Positions 27,106 through 36,800 of a stretch of DNA of 64,000 nucleotides are shown piece after piece; within the stretch, counting starts at the first letter, position 1, and each line of letters opens with the position of its first letter. Source of the DNA: Lumbricus terrestris. Its lineage: Eukaryota; Annelida; Clitellata; Crassiclitellata; Lumbricidae. The notes beneath the pieces were generated by a model that was not told the DNA's origin, searched no databases, and was given only the letters and a program-made list of their open reading frames with translations. The stretch spans positions 38,417,457 through 38,481,456 of the forward strand of contig OX457052.1 of NCBI GenBank assembly GCA_949752735.1, in the 5' to 3' direction. Made by a program: the position numbers and the translations under genes.

Positions 27106-28014
27106 ATGTCGTTTCTAAAAATAACCGACCCAGCGAAAAGAGACCTTATCGTTGCTGATTATCTGCAAACAAAGGAGAATATTCGACAAAACTTTTTATC
27201 GAAGAAATTAGGTGATTCAGGACTACAACAAGATTTAACCAACTTCTTCAAACCTATCGTCGATTCCCAATCCGCAATTTCCAAAGAACAAAATGTCTTA
27301 CTATCCGCTATCAATCAAAATTCGGTAGCTACTTCAAATGCGTTACAAGCACTTCCTTCGTTACAAGGCCTTCAATTTCCTCAGCGCCCTTCGATAGAAG
27401 CGTATAACACCGATCCAACTGAGGATATCAGAACCCTGTATTTAGGAGATCTGGCGACTAAGTACCTTCGTCAATACGCCTCCAATAAAAAAATCACCGA
27501 CACGACGTTTGGAATAAACGAAAAAAATAACCAATTCTATATCGGCAACACTCCGATTTCGATTCAAGGAGATGACGTGACGGTTGTAAATAAGACTTAC
27601 ACAGGAACACCAGGGCTTTGGGAGTTGTTGACGCTGAAAGAACCAAACCCCACGATATATGATGATAATGACATGGCTGATTACGCCGAGATTCTGACCA
27701 CGACGAATGCTTTAAGACAGGAAAAAAATCCGAACAGACCTCGATCATCTAGGGGCGAAAAATATAATCAAATTATCAAACCGTTATGGGGGAAGATTCA
27801 AAAGAAGGCCCCAAGCACAGTAGGTAAAGGCGTTGGTGTAATCGTCATCTCTGAAGACCCAAATGTATTAGCGAAACAGCTAGAGCTTAGAATTCAGAGC
27901 TACAGGGTGGGTAACAACGGAGTAAGAAACGAGATCGTGGCGATATGCGACGAGTTACTACGGCAAGAAGCGCTGAGTAAAGATGGTTATAAAAATTTAA
28001 TGTCGATATTATAA
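27106..28014 (+). CDS. Conserved Polinton protein of unknown function (302 aa)
   Basis: Begins ITDPAKRDLIVADYLQTKENI and contains a DLTNFFKPIVDSQSAISKEQ helix and a central globular part with FGINEKNNQFYIGN and YTGTPGLWELL. It ends GVRNEIVAICDELLRQ...YKNLMSIL. I recognise it as a recurrent Polinton family lacking an assigned role. Its place just before two virion-type genes suggests a structural or assembly function (inference). Its first 45 residues are the donor of the chimeric microgene N-termini. Confidence 0.7.
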   Translation: MSFLKITDPAKRDLIVADYLQTKENIRQNFLSKKLGDSGLQQDLTNFFKPIVDSQSAISKEQNVLLSAINQNSVATSNALQALPSLQGLQFPQRPSIEAYNTDPTEDIRTLYLGDLATKYLRQYASNKKITDTTFGINEKNNQFYIGNTPISIQGDDVTVVNKTYTGTPGLWELLTLKEPNPTIYDDNDMADYAEILTTTNALRQEKNPNRPRSSRGEKYNQIIKPLWGKIQKKAPSTVGKGVGVIVISEDPNVLAKQLELRIQSYRVGNNGVRNEIVAICDELLRQEALSKDGYKNLMSIL

Positions 28015-28016
28015 AA

Positions 28017-28445
28017 ATGCGGATCAATAATAGAATGAGTTACAGGAGGCGATACGTTATCGGTGGATCTGGTATAGTTGATGCTATTTCAGGATTTTTC
28101 AAAAGACTAGTCACATCGAACGCTGCCAACCAGCTAGCGGCGAGAGCTCTTAGTGCAAGCAAAGACGTGGCGATAGAAATTGGGAAAAAGGCGATAGATG
28201 TTGGGAAAACCGTCGCAATCGACACAGGTAAACGAGTAGTGGAAAAAGCGGCGGCAAAAGTGTTGACTGCTCCTAAGAAAAATATTATTCCGGTTACGCA
28301 GGAAAGTAGAGATATTATTGCTCGACTTAGTAGCATCGGGGTGAATCCGGAGAGCGCAAATATCAATAATCTGATGATGGGGAATGGCATATCGATCCAA
28401 GATTTAGTGCGTAAGCAAAACGGTGCGGGAATGAAGGTCGTGTAA
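28017..28445 (+). CDS. Small basic protein, candidate core/minor virion protein
   Basis: 142 residues, only 2 bases after the previous stop. Arg-rich start (SYRRRYVIGGSGIVDAISGFFKRL), then an Ala/Lys-rich amphipathic helical region (AARALSASKDVAIEIGKKAIDVGKTVAIDTGKRVVEKAAAK). Basic and helical, as expected for an adenovirus core-like or membrane-active minor protein; the exact equivalent is uncertain. Translation may begin at the second Met (28035), which directly precedes the Arg-rich motif. Confidence 0.55.
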   Translation: MRINNRMSYRRRYVIGGSGIVDAISGFFKRLVTSNAANQLAARALSASKDVAIEIGKKAIDVGKTVAIDTGKRVVEKAAAKVLTAPKKNIIPVTQESRDIIARLSSIGVNPESANINNLMMGNGISIQDLVRKQNGAGMKVV

Positions 28446-28468
28446 AAAAATTTTTATTCTACAATAAA

Positions 28469-29761
28469 ATGATGTCTGATATTCTAAGATTTACCGAAGA
28501 ACCTCTGATTGACGTGTCTATCGAGAGCTACGAATGGTATCAGTATAACCCGATATCGGGATCGCAAATAAACAACCCGTCGAATATTACAATTATCATC
28601 GAAACTCAAAGTAATTACTGCCATCCAGCGGAATCTTATCTATTTTTCGAGGGAAGATTGTTGAAGGCGGACATCAACAGCACCTCGTACGCTAATGATG
28701 ATGCTGTAGCCCTTACGAATAATGGACTTATGCACCTATTCCACCAAATTTCGTACAAAATGTCGAACCAAGAAATTGAAACGATATCTAACCCGGGCCA
28801 GGCAACGACGATGCTCGGTTTACTCAAATACCCAAATGATTTTCAACTAGCACAAGGGTTAAATCAGCTGTGGTACAAGGACAGTGGCAGGACGGCTGTT
28901 ATCGATGATAATCAAGGTTTCGCCATTCGACAGTCATATCTAATTCAAAAACCGGGGGTAAAAGGCACGTTTAGCTTTATCGTTCCGTTGAAACATATTT
29001 TTGGATTTTGCGATGATTACAACAAGGTTATTTATGGTGTGAGACATGAGCTAATTCTTGGTCGTAAAGCCGACGACGACGCAATTTTTAGAGACGCTGC
29101 TGCGGCTGCAGGGAAAGTCGTACTTGATAAAATCTCGTGGTTTATGCCTCATGTTACACCATCTCTTATGGAGGACCACCAATTGAACAAAACGATAGCA
29201 TCGAAAGCAACGTTCCTAGTTGGATACAGGGCTCGCCAATGCGATACTACAGTCGTCCATCCGTCGACTAGTTTTGAATGGAAACTTGGTGTCAAGTCAT
29301 CTCCTGAACAACCTAGGTACGTTATAATTGCATTTCAAACCAATCGAGATGGCAACCAGGAACGTAACCCATCGATTTTCGATCATTGCAATCTGACTAA
29401 CATGTACGTGATGATGAACCAGGCACGATACCCAGCCGTCGACTACTACCTATCATTCCCGAATCAGCAATTCTCGCGAGCGTACAGAGCAGCGGCTACG
29501 TTTAGCGAAAAATTCTACGGAATGGATGAAAAGTTAACGCAAAGCAATATCACACCGGTAGACTTCAAAGAGCTGTACCCGATTATGGTGTTTGATGTAA
29601 GCAGGCAACCCGAGCGTCTGAAGGACTCGTCAGTCGATATCCAGATCAGAGGTACTTTTAGTGTGGCGCCGCCTGGTGGGACGAAAGCGTACGCGTTGGT
29701 GATTTATGACAAGTTATTCAATTTTCAATCGGATGGCGAAAAAATAGGTAGGATCTACTAA
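28469..29761 (+). CDS. Major capsid protein (double jelly-roll, hexon-like)
   Basis: 430 residues, normal for Polinton capsid proteins. Landmarks matching the family from memory: N-terminal PLIDVSIESYEWYQYNP, LMHLFHQISYKMSNQEIE (capsid core of the first jelly-roll), PLKHIFGFCDDYNKVIYGVRHEL, and C-terminal MVFDVSRQPERLK and ALVIYDKLFNF. It forms the trimeric capsomers of the icosahedral shell. Start context AATAAAATG. Last gene of the plus block, converging on fibre 1 with a 35-bp gap. Confidence 0.9.
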   Translation: MMSDILRFTEEPLIDVSIESYEWYQYNPISGSQINNPSNITIIIETQSNYCHPAESYLFFEGRLLKADINSTSYANDDAVALTNNGLMHLFHQISYKMSNQEIETISNPGQATTMLGLLKYPNDFQLAQGLNQLWYKDSGRTAVIDDNQGFAIRQSYLIQKPGVKGTFSFIVPLKHIFGFCDDYNKVIYGVRHELILGRKADDDAIFRDAAAAAGKVVLDKISWFMPHVTPSLMEDHQLNKTIASKATFLVGYRARQCDTTVVHPSTSFEWKLGVKSSPEQPRYVIIAFQTNRDGNQERNPSIFDHCNLTNMYVMMNQARYPAVDYYLSFPNQQFSRAYRAAATFSEKFYGMDEKLTQSNITPVDFKELYPIMVFDVSRQPERLKDSSVDIQIRGTFSVAPPGGTKAYALVIYDKLFNFQSDGEKIGRIY

Positions 29762-29796
29762 ATTATGTAAATTCAAAACTAAATGTGGTTTCGAAT

Positions 29797-30423
29797 TTAG
29801 GGTCGTAAGTATGCGGCTGAAAAGTCCCTACCTAATATGACTACAGGGGCGTTCGCTTCAGCAAATATCTCGAGGTAGTCGGTATTTGTTAAGTAAACTA
29901 CGGTATTACCCGTTGCGTTAATATACAATCCAATAACACCTCCACCGCCAGCAATCTGCATGTACAATGTTCCATTTTTGTATAGGAAAACGTTACCGTA
30001 ATTTTTTGATATGTCGTCCTGAAATTCAACATAAGCGGAAACGATGTAATATCCAGCTTTCTGGGGGAAGAAACGGTTCGAACTGGTGATGAAACAATTA
30101 TCAGTATCAAATCTTGTTGTATTAAATAATACTTTTGTATGAATTATACCAGGAATTCCTTGAAATTTAGGATCGGAATTGAAAGCACTAAACGCTGGAC
30201 CAAATGCAGTCGAATGTATGTAATTCTTTGTGGCAGCGTCTTGTAGATCGGAAGGATCCGCCACATTAATCAGCTTCTTGGAACCCAAGTCGATATTTTC
30301 CACCGCTGCGTTCGCTCCATCTCGTCTTAGAAAAGTATTGTTGATTTGAGGATATGTGACACCACCCGCTTCTACCCGTGATGCCGATCCACCATCCATT
30401 TGTCCAAAAATGTTAACAGGCAT
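29797..30423 (-). CDS. Fibre-like protein 1 with C1q/TNF-type head
   Basis: 208 residues from the Met at 30423, chosen over the ATG at 30456 because MPVNIFGQM is shared with fibre 3 (fibre 2 begins MPIDIFGRM) and directly follows TAATAAA. Modules: N-terminal anchor-like peptide, NTFLRRDGAN block, a phage-tail-fibre-like shaft motif (LINVADPSDLQDAATKNYI), then a C1q-like jelly-roll head (FSAFNSD..., RFFPQKAGYYIVSAYVEF, VFLYKNG, YLTNTDYLEIF). Likely a trimeric vertex fibre that binds host cells (inference). Three paralogues lie in tandem. Confidence 0.78.
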   Translation of the reverse strand: MPVNIFGQMDGGSASRVEAGGVTYPQINNTFLRRDGANAAVENIDLGSKKLINVADPSDLQDAATKNYIHSTAFGPAFSAFNSDPKFQGIPGIIHTKVLFNTTRFDTDNCFITSSNRFFPQKAGYYIVSAYVEFQDDISKNYGNVFLYKNGTLYMQIAGGGGVIGLYINATGNTVVYLTNTDYLEIFAEANAPVVILGRDFSAAYLRP

Positions 30424-30470
30424 TTTATTATACGATGATATTTTTAACTTTCCCATCGATTTGGTAGAAT

Positions 30471-31217
30471 TTAGGGTCGTAAGTACGCAGCTGAAAAGTC
30501 AAAGACCCCAATGTTTGCGTCAGCGTTTGACATTGCAATTACCTCGAGGTAGTCGGTCTTAGTTAATCGAACTAGGCAAGTACCCGATATATTATTATTC
30601 ACTCCAGCCGTACCTCCACCACCATAGTCACCTCCACCACCGGGCATCCTCATGTAGATTATCCCACTTTTGACTATGGAAACAGCACCGACAGTTCTTG
30701 CATCACCGGCGCGAAATTCCACAAACACCGAAACCATATAAAATCCAGCTTTCTGAGGAAAGAATCGATTCAAATTGAAACAATTATCCGGATCGAATCT
30801 TTCTCTCGGGAAATTTAGTGTCACAATGGTGCGGGCAGGGATAGCCTGGGCACTGGAGCCGTAAGCACTAAACGCCGGGCCAAAGTTGGTCTTTGTGAGT
30901 CTAGATACTACCGAAGCAATTTGTTCGTCGACATATTTTTTATTAGTCAAATGATTATCGTTGGATGGAACGCCAGGGTGATTCGTTATCAAATCCATAC
31001 CTTGTCCGTAACTTAGAGCCTCATCCATTCCGCAATCATCATTATTCGTTATAGGTAGGCCTATGATGCAATAGCCATTCATATTTAGTTCTCCAGTAGC
31101 CGGATTTGTTCCATCTCGTCTTAGAAAAGTATTGCCGGCTGTGGAAAATGTGGTACCACCCGCTGCTACCAGTGGTGCTGATTTAACGCCCATTCTTCCA
31201 AATATATCGATAGGCAT
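30471..31217 (-). CDS. Fibre-like protein 2 with C1q/TNF-type head
   Basis: 248 residues; same module order as fibre 1 but with a longer shaft: two tail-fibre-like repeats (GELNMNGYCIIGLP..., then NDNHLTNKKYVDEQIASVVSRL, coiled-coil-like). The head shows GPAFSAYGSSAQ, RFFPQKAGFYMVSVFVEF, RLTKTDYLEVIA. It carries a Gly-rich loop (GGGGDYGGGG) missing in fibre 3. A TAGGCCTA octamer occurs in the coding sequence at 31056-31063. Confidence 0.78.
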   Translation of the reverse strand: MPIDIFGRMGVKSAPLVAAGGTTFSTAGNTFLRRDGTNPATGELNMNGYCIIGLPITNNDDCGMDEALSYGQGMDLITNHPGVPSNDNHLTNKKYVDEQIASVVSRLTKTNFGPAFSAYGSSAQAIPARTIVTLNFPRERFDPDNCFNLNRFFPQKAGFYMVSVFVEFRAGDARTVGAVSIVKSGIIYMRMPGGGGDYGGGGTAGVNNNISGTCLVRLTKTDYLEVIAMSNADANIGVFDFSAAYLRP

Positions 31218-31245
31218 TTTATTATACGATAATATTTTTTAGTCG

Positions 31246-31878
31246 CTATTGTCCTAAGAATGCGACGGAAAAGTCTCTCGCTACTATGGATGTTTTGATG
31301 GTTGAATAAACGTGAATCTCGAGATAATCGGTTTCGGTTAGAAAAACTAATTGACTACACGATGCTATCAAATCCTCATCGCCTGAAAATTGCATGTGTA
31401 TCCCTTCATTTTTATAAAGGTAGACGTAACTACTTGCACTAATACCGAGGCCTTCAAATTCTACACACATCGAAACGATATAGCAACCGGCTTTACCAGG
31501 AGTGAAACGAGTCAGCCTCGTACTGTTGACACCACCTCTTTTGAATCTTACTATATCAAAAGAAACTCTTGTGAAAGTATTGGCGCTTATGGCTTGCGAA
31601 TTTGAAGTGTAAGCGCTAATCACGGGTCCTATTACATTTTGATTAGTTATTAAATCCATAACCTGTCCCCGACTTAGTGCCTCGTCCTTTCCTGCTTCCA
31701 AAGTATTCGTTGTAGGTAAACCTTTTATCACACGACCATTCATATCTAGATCTCCAGTAACAGGGTTTGCTCCATCTCGTCTTAGAAAAGTATTGTCGGC
31801 TTGAGTTAATGTGACGCCGCCCGATGTTACTCGCTGTGGTGATTCGCTAACCATTTGTCCAAATATGTTTACAGGCAT
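31246..31878 (-). CDS. Fibre-like protein 3 with C1q/TNF-type head
   Basis: 210 residues. MPVNIFGQM anchor, NTFLRRDGANPVTGDLDMNG shaft block, EALSRGQVMDLI linker, then the C1q-like head (VISAYTSNSQ, FTPGKAGCYIVSMCVEF, YLYKNEGIHMQF, LTETDYLEIHV). It is the most diverged of the three heads, as expected for receptor-binding diversification. Stop codon 4 bp from the protease stop-side boundary at 31883. Confidence 0.78.
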   Translation of the reverse strand: MPVNIFGQMVSESPQRVTSGGVTLTQADNTFLRRDGANPVTGDLDMNGRVIKGLPTTNTLEAGKDEALSRGQVMDLITNQNVIGPVISAYTSNSQAISANTFTRVSFDIVRFKRGGVNSTRLTRFTPGKAGCYIVSMCVEFEGLGISASSYVYLYKNEGIHMQFSGDEDLIASCSQLVFLTETDYLEIHVYSTIKTSIVARDFSVAFLGQ

Positions 31879-31882
31879 TTTA

Positions 31883-32317
31883 TTAGTATAAATTATTTAT
31901 AACGTCTTGAAATTTACAACCGTCTGACATAGTCTTTTTTAGGACGTATAGGCATAGATGACCACAAAAGACTTCGTTGTCGGGTTGAACACGCTCGCTG
32001 TTGTAGTAGACGGGGCTGCGTAAATACTTTAACAATTCGGTAGGAGGAGGTAGGCCGTAGCTGTCAAAATATATTTTATCCTTGCCATTCTTTAAAAAAC
32101 TGACCCAGTGTGTTCCAGATCCCTTCGAGTCATCTAGGTTCAATATCCCGCATTCGTTTCGTCTAGGTTTTTTAGGTAGTTCATCTCGTAAGAAGACGCC
32201 TCTGAAGTTTTTTATGTTTAGTTTTTTCGCGGCATCGATCAGCTGTATGTTTGATAGAGGGACATTTGGTAATACAACGCCTTCAACGTTTATTTCTTTG
32301 TTTGTTTCAAAGCTCAT
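31883..32317 (-). CDS. Adenain-type cysteine protease (capsid maturation)
   Basis: 144 residues. Catalytic triad visible: His70 in GTHWVSF, Asp85 in YFDSYG, Cys118 in VFCGHLC, with the oxyanion Gln111 seven residues before the Cys. This is the C5/Ulp1-like fold of adenovirus protease and of Polinton proteases, which cleave virion precursors. The length is short but normal for Polintons. The ATG overlaps the last 11 bases of the upstream HNH-like gene. Confidence 0.9.
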   Translation of the reverse strand: MSFETNKEINVEGVVLPNVPLSNIQLIDAAKKLNIKNFRGVFLRDELPKKPRRNECGILNLDDSKGSGTHWVSFLKNGKDKIYFDSYGLPPPTELLKYLRSPVYYNSERVQPDNEVFCGHLCLYVLKKTMSDGCKFQDVINNLY

Positions 32318-33104
32318 TTTTATTTGTTTCTTCTAAATATTTTATAAAATCATACGCTTTTTCCATCTGCGAAATTTTGTTCGCTTTTTGCATATTTTTT
32401 TCCAATAGTACCGGGCAAATATTCATCCAATCCACAGCTTTTTCATCGAACGATGATATTGGTGAAACAAAATCGAGATGCCATACCGAGCCGTTATTGT
32501 CCATATTCATACCCTCTTCAAATTGGAACTCGATCCATTTCGTAAATGTTTTAAGACCGATACCGAGTTTACTTTTGATACATTCTGGGATTTCCATTTC
32601 ACATTTTGGGTCTGTCATTTTATCACGCCGTTGGGCTTCTACGTGGGTGAGATAATATTTATGTCTACAATTTTTGCATACATTAGCATATCCATCTTTT
32701 TGGAATCGATTTTTATCGTATTCAGATATGTTCTTCTCTATTTTACAGCCGCTGCAAACTTTTCTTTCCTTTGTTTCTCTGTTCTCTAGCATTGCATATT
32801 TATGTGCACGCTCCTTTGCTTTAGTATTATGACACGTTTTACAGCTCGTATAAATTCCGTTCCTTTTTGTTTTATCTTTATGAAATTCGTTAAAACTTTT
32901 TTCAATCTTACAGCAGCAGCAAACTTTTTTGTTTTTTGTTTCCCCCACTTCAAGCTCTGAGTATTTTTGTCTACGTTCCTTCGTTTTGATAATGACACAC
33001 TTTTTACAAGAAGCAAAATAGCCGCTCTTATTACGTTTGTTTTTGTAAAATTCAGTTAAGCTTTTCTCCATTTTGCAATTGGTACATAATTTTAAGTCTG
33101 CCAT
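32307..33104 (-). CDS. Zinc-finger HNH-like protein 2 (probably catalytically dead)
   Basis: 265 residues. Three tandem zinc-binding repeats of the form CxxC...CKxC (starts near residues 7, 62 and 117), then a degraded HNH core: VWHLDFVSPISSF replaces the WHHDHVLPISSF of its neighbour, so the metal-binding/catalytic His after Asp is Phe. The distal Asn box (WMNIC...KNMQKANKI) is kept. Likely a DNA-binding paralogue without nuclease activity. Start context AATATAAAATG. Confidence 0.78.
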   Translation of the reverse strand: MADLKLCTNCKMEKSLTEFYKNKRNKSGYFASCKKCVIIKTKERRQKYSELEVGETKNKKVCCCCKIEKSFNEFHKDKTKRNGIYTSCKTCHNTKAKERAHKYAMLENRETKERKVCSGCKIEKNISEYDKNRFQKDGYANVCKNCRHKYYLTHVEAQRRDKMTDPKCEMEIPECIKSKLGIGLKTFTKWIEFQFEEGMNMDNNGSVWHLDFVSPISSFDEKAVDWMNICPVLLEKNMQKANKISQMEKAYDFIKYLEETNKNEL

Positions 33105-33133
33105 TTTATATTAGGATATTTTTTTTCTTTAGC

Positions 33134-33829
33134 CTAAGTCGTTTTATCTAAATGTTTCATAAAATAATCCGCTTTTACTTGCTGCATTAGATATAGCCAG
33201 GGATCTATTTTGTTCGCTTTTTGCATATTTTTTGCCGGGAGCAGTGGACGAATATTCATCCAATTCATAGCCTTGAAAAGTTCTTCTTCGTGTGACAAAT
33301 TGAACGACGATATTGGTAGAACATGATCGTGGTGCCAAACCGAACCGTAATTTTCCATGGTCATCCCCTCTTCCAATTGAAATTCAATCCACTTAGAGAA
33401 TATTTCAAAGTCAATACCAATGATTTGCCTCGTCGTTTGCGATTTCGACTTGCCATTTAATACAAGAGCGAGTCTACGTCTCATATTTAGGAGTAGCTTA
33501 AACTCCGGATCATTTAGCTTTCGAGCTTTAGAATACGCATGAGTTCTTTTATTTTTACAGTCTTTACAATCACTTGAAAACCCGTCTTTGCAAGATCTAT
33601 TTTTGCCATATTCTGAAACGTTCTTCTCCATTTTACATTGAAAGCAAACTTTTTTATCTTTTGTTTCCCTATTTTCGAGACTCGAGTATTTTTGTCTCAA
33701 TTCCTTCGCTTGGGTTTTCAGGCATGTTTTGCAATCGGGGCGATACCCGCTCTTTCGTAATTTATCTTTATAAAATTCGCCCAAGCTTTTTTCAATTTTG
33801 CATCTGGTGCATAGTTTTAGAATATCCAT
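33134..33829 (-). CDS. Zinc-finger HNH endonuclease-like protein 1
   Basis: 231 residues. Two CxxC...CKxC repeats (near 7-36 and 62-91), then an HNH core with VWHHDHVLPIS, NWMNIRPL and KNMQKANKI, all expected residues present. Putative DNA-nicking enzyme; substrate unknown. In Polintons such genes vary and could act in replication, recombination or competition (inference). Paralogue of the 32307-33104 gene. Start context AATATAAAATG, 21 bp after the polymerase stop. Confidence 0.8.
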   Translation of the reverse strand: MDILKLCTRCKIEKSLGEFYKDKLRKSGYRPDCKTCLKTQAKELRQKYSSLENRETKDKKVCFQCKMEKNVSEYGKNRSCKDGFSSDCKDCKNKRTHAYSKARKLNDPEFKLLLNMRRRLALVLNGKSKSQTTRQIIGIDFEIFSKWIEFQLEEGMTMENYGSVWHHDHVLPISSFNLSHEEELFKAMNWMNIRPLLPAKNMQKANKIDPWLYLMQQVKADYFMKHLDKTT

Positions 33830-33850
33830 TTTATATTAGAATATTTTTTC

Positions 33851-36800
33851 TTAAATAGTTTTCAATAAATAATGACCATATGCTAACGTGCTTATGTTAT
33901 CATCCATTATTACCCGCTTATCGTCCGTAGCTGAGAGGGCCACCTTGTTTACTTCTTCTGTATAGATATCATGAAGATGGGATCTGATGACATTCATACG
34001 TCTCGACTGCTCTCTTCTCGTGAACAGACATTCTTTGTAATCATCGTGGGTTATGGTTTTCTTAACAACGTATTTTTTAACACCTTTACATTTCTTATGG
34101 TCCACTCCAGCCATCTTGTACGAATACAGTTTCGATCTCAAACCGACAAACTCTTCAATCTGTTTACCTGCTGCTTCATCTTTGAACATACCGATAACTT
34201 TTTTATTTACACCCGGTTCGATACTGGATGGATGATCTTTCGCGTAGTCGCTCGTGTCAAACATTCTTCTAACATCGGGGGCTATATCAGCGTAAAAGTC
34301 AACGGTTTTAATTTCATAGGCTAGTGAATCAGTATCGGTGAATAATAGTTTAGCCCTATCTCCATACTTGTCCTTGATGTAATTATAATGAAAAGAATAC
34401 ATCAAAGTTTTACTCAAGTCTAAGATGCACATACCGAGATATATCGGCTTGTTATAGATCAACGAAGTCTTCTTCATGTGAATGGCAATTAAATTTTGAT
34501 CAAAAATAGTCCGACTGCCGTAACTCGTTTTAGCCGCTAGTTTTATGGCTTGCTTCTCGCTTGAAACTAATTTTATATCTACGCGGGACTCTATATTTTC
34601 ACAAGTTTTACCAAACACACTGTTGTTCATAAGTTTGAAAAAGTCTTTCTCAAAATCGTTGGTTGCTTTGGTCCTCAGATTGGTATTTAGATCGATATAT
34701 TTTTTCAACCAGGTGCTTTCTTCAAATTTAATTCCTCGATGAATTTTGGTAATCTTCAAACCTAGGCTTTCATACTGCTTCAAATTTTCATAATGGGTTA
34801 TGTACTTTACTTTGTCATTCAGGTTTGGGATGAGTTTAGGAACCGTTGAAGATTCAGGCGTGATATTCTCAGGGGCAAGGGGGTAGTCGTTGTGAAGATC
34901 GTGTAAATCTTTAGGGTATTCCAAGTCCACCTCCAATATACACGGTATCGATCTCCAGTCGTTTAGCACATCATCAGTCATCCACTTGAACCCGTGAGTC
35001 GGCAGTTTCTTACACATTGCCCAACCATACAAGTTGTTGGCGTCTAAATAGGTTATAAATGATGAGGGCTTGCTTTCATCAAACGTGGACATGTACTTGT
35101 TATTTGCTTGCCCATAACGATGTGAAATTGTGCTAACACCGCCTCTTATCCCATGCTTGACCATTAGTATCATATCATAATCGCTCAATAATTCTAACTT
35201 TACTCCAGTCAACTTTAATGAGGCATCCCATGCTAGTCCAGGAGAAGTGTAATACCAGGCGGGATCCAGGTTGTAGTTCTTCATACAAACGTCTCTGAAA
35301 TTCTCAAAGACATCGGCTAGTAGGAGAACATCACTCACGTTATATAAATCGTGATATTCTCTGAATGTTTTGAAACCAAATTCTTTCCATACCTCCTGTG
35401 CGTGGTTGTAGTCTTCGTCACTGATGCCCGAGTCGTTTAGTTTTGAATAGAATGCTGACTTTAGCGGTAGTTCTGTTTCATTCAATTGATCGATGGAACT
35501 AACGTGGTCGTATGGATAAACCCCTTTTCTAAGCAAGAGATCGAGTCGATTACCGGAGTAGTACTTGCTTACATTTTTACACTGGTCTTTACTTAGATTC
35601 TTCGATAAAGCGTCGAGACCCGCTGGCATGAATCTAAAACTATCGATGAAACGTAATTCTCGTTTGACCGCTTTCTCTTTCCCTTCTTTGTTTATAAACT
35701 TATCGACTACGATCTCTCTGCTAAATGAGATATACTTTTCTTCGTTGCAGGGTATGCATTTAATCTGTTCATTATTACCACCCCTTAATTTCTTCACGAA
35801 TAGATGGCTATCGTAGCCGGTTAGATTATGGAATACTACTGGGAAAAACTTGGGGACTTTATACTTTAGATTACAAATCTTATGAGCAGCGCCTCTGAAT
35901 TTACCAGTAAGATGACAGTGGTCCCTTACTCGCAGGTCATTATCATCATCACCATCAGAGAACTCGCCCCCGCATATATGACAAACAGTAGCCGAGTCGT
36001 ATAGCTCCTTGTCGTCCTTTCCAAATATCATTTTCTCTGGAAATTTAAATCGATTATAAATATCTTTTATATCCACTATAAGACTATCAATAAATATCTG
36101 CGCTACATCATCGTCTTCGCTCTTCGCTGTGAATGTTACGGGGGCTTGTGAATATAGGTCATCGTCGAAACATTTTATGTGGTAACAAAACGAGCTAGGA
36201 GTATGTTTCTGGTATTTATTGGTGTAAGACGTGCTGGGATCGGGTTGGCATGTATCGATCGGTTTAATGAAGGATTCGAAATCCGCATAGATAATAAAAG
36301 GTACTCGCATTTTTCGATAATAATTTTTAAAACTCAACATAGTTCCTGGGCTTGGGAGTTCTATTCGTTGAGCGTCATGTTGCGAACAGTACTCGATGTG
36401 TTTTTCAAGCGAGTCTTTCGTTCTGTAACCGATTAAACATCTTCTACAATAGTGCATCGAATTTACAGATTTTTCTGTTCGTGCCGCCATCAATCTATTA
36501 AAGTTCTTGATCCAACAGTAATGCTTCTTTTCATCGTCGGAAATAAGCAGTAGATCTATACAGGTATCGCTTTCATGCTTCGATATGTATAATGGGTATA
36601 CGCTCTTTTCAAAGCCAAATACGCTAACGCTAATGTTATTACAGCGCTCAAACTTATTTATAATATTAGCATCAGCAGCAACTGGGAACACGATACCGCT
36701 CCAATCGAGTTTCTTAGATTGTTCTACCAGGTCTTTAGTGATTCTTTCAGGGTGCTCATCAACCGGATTCAACGCTCTAGTAATACACCATTTGAAACAT

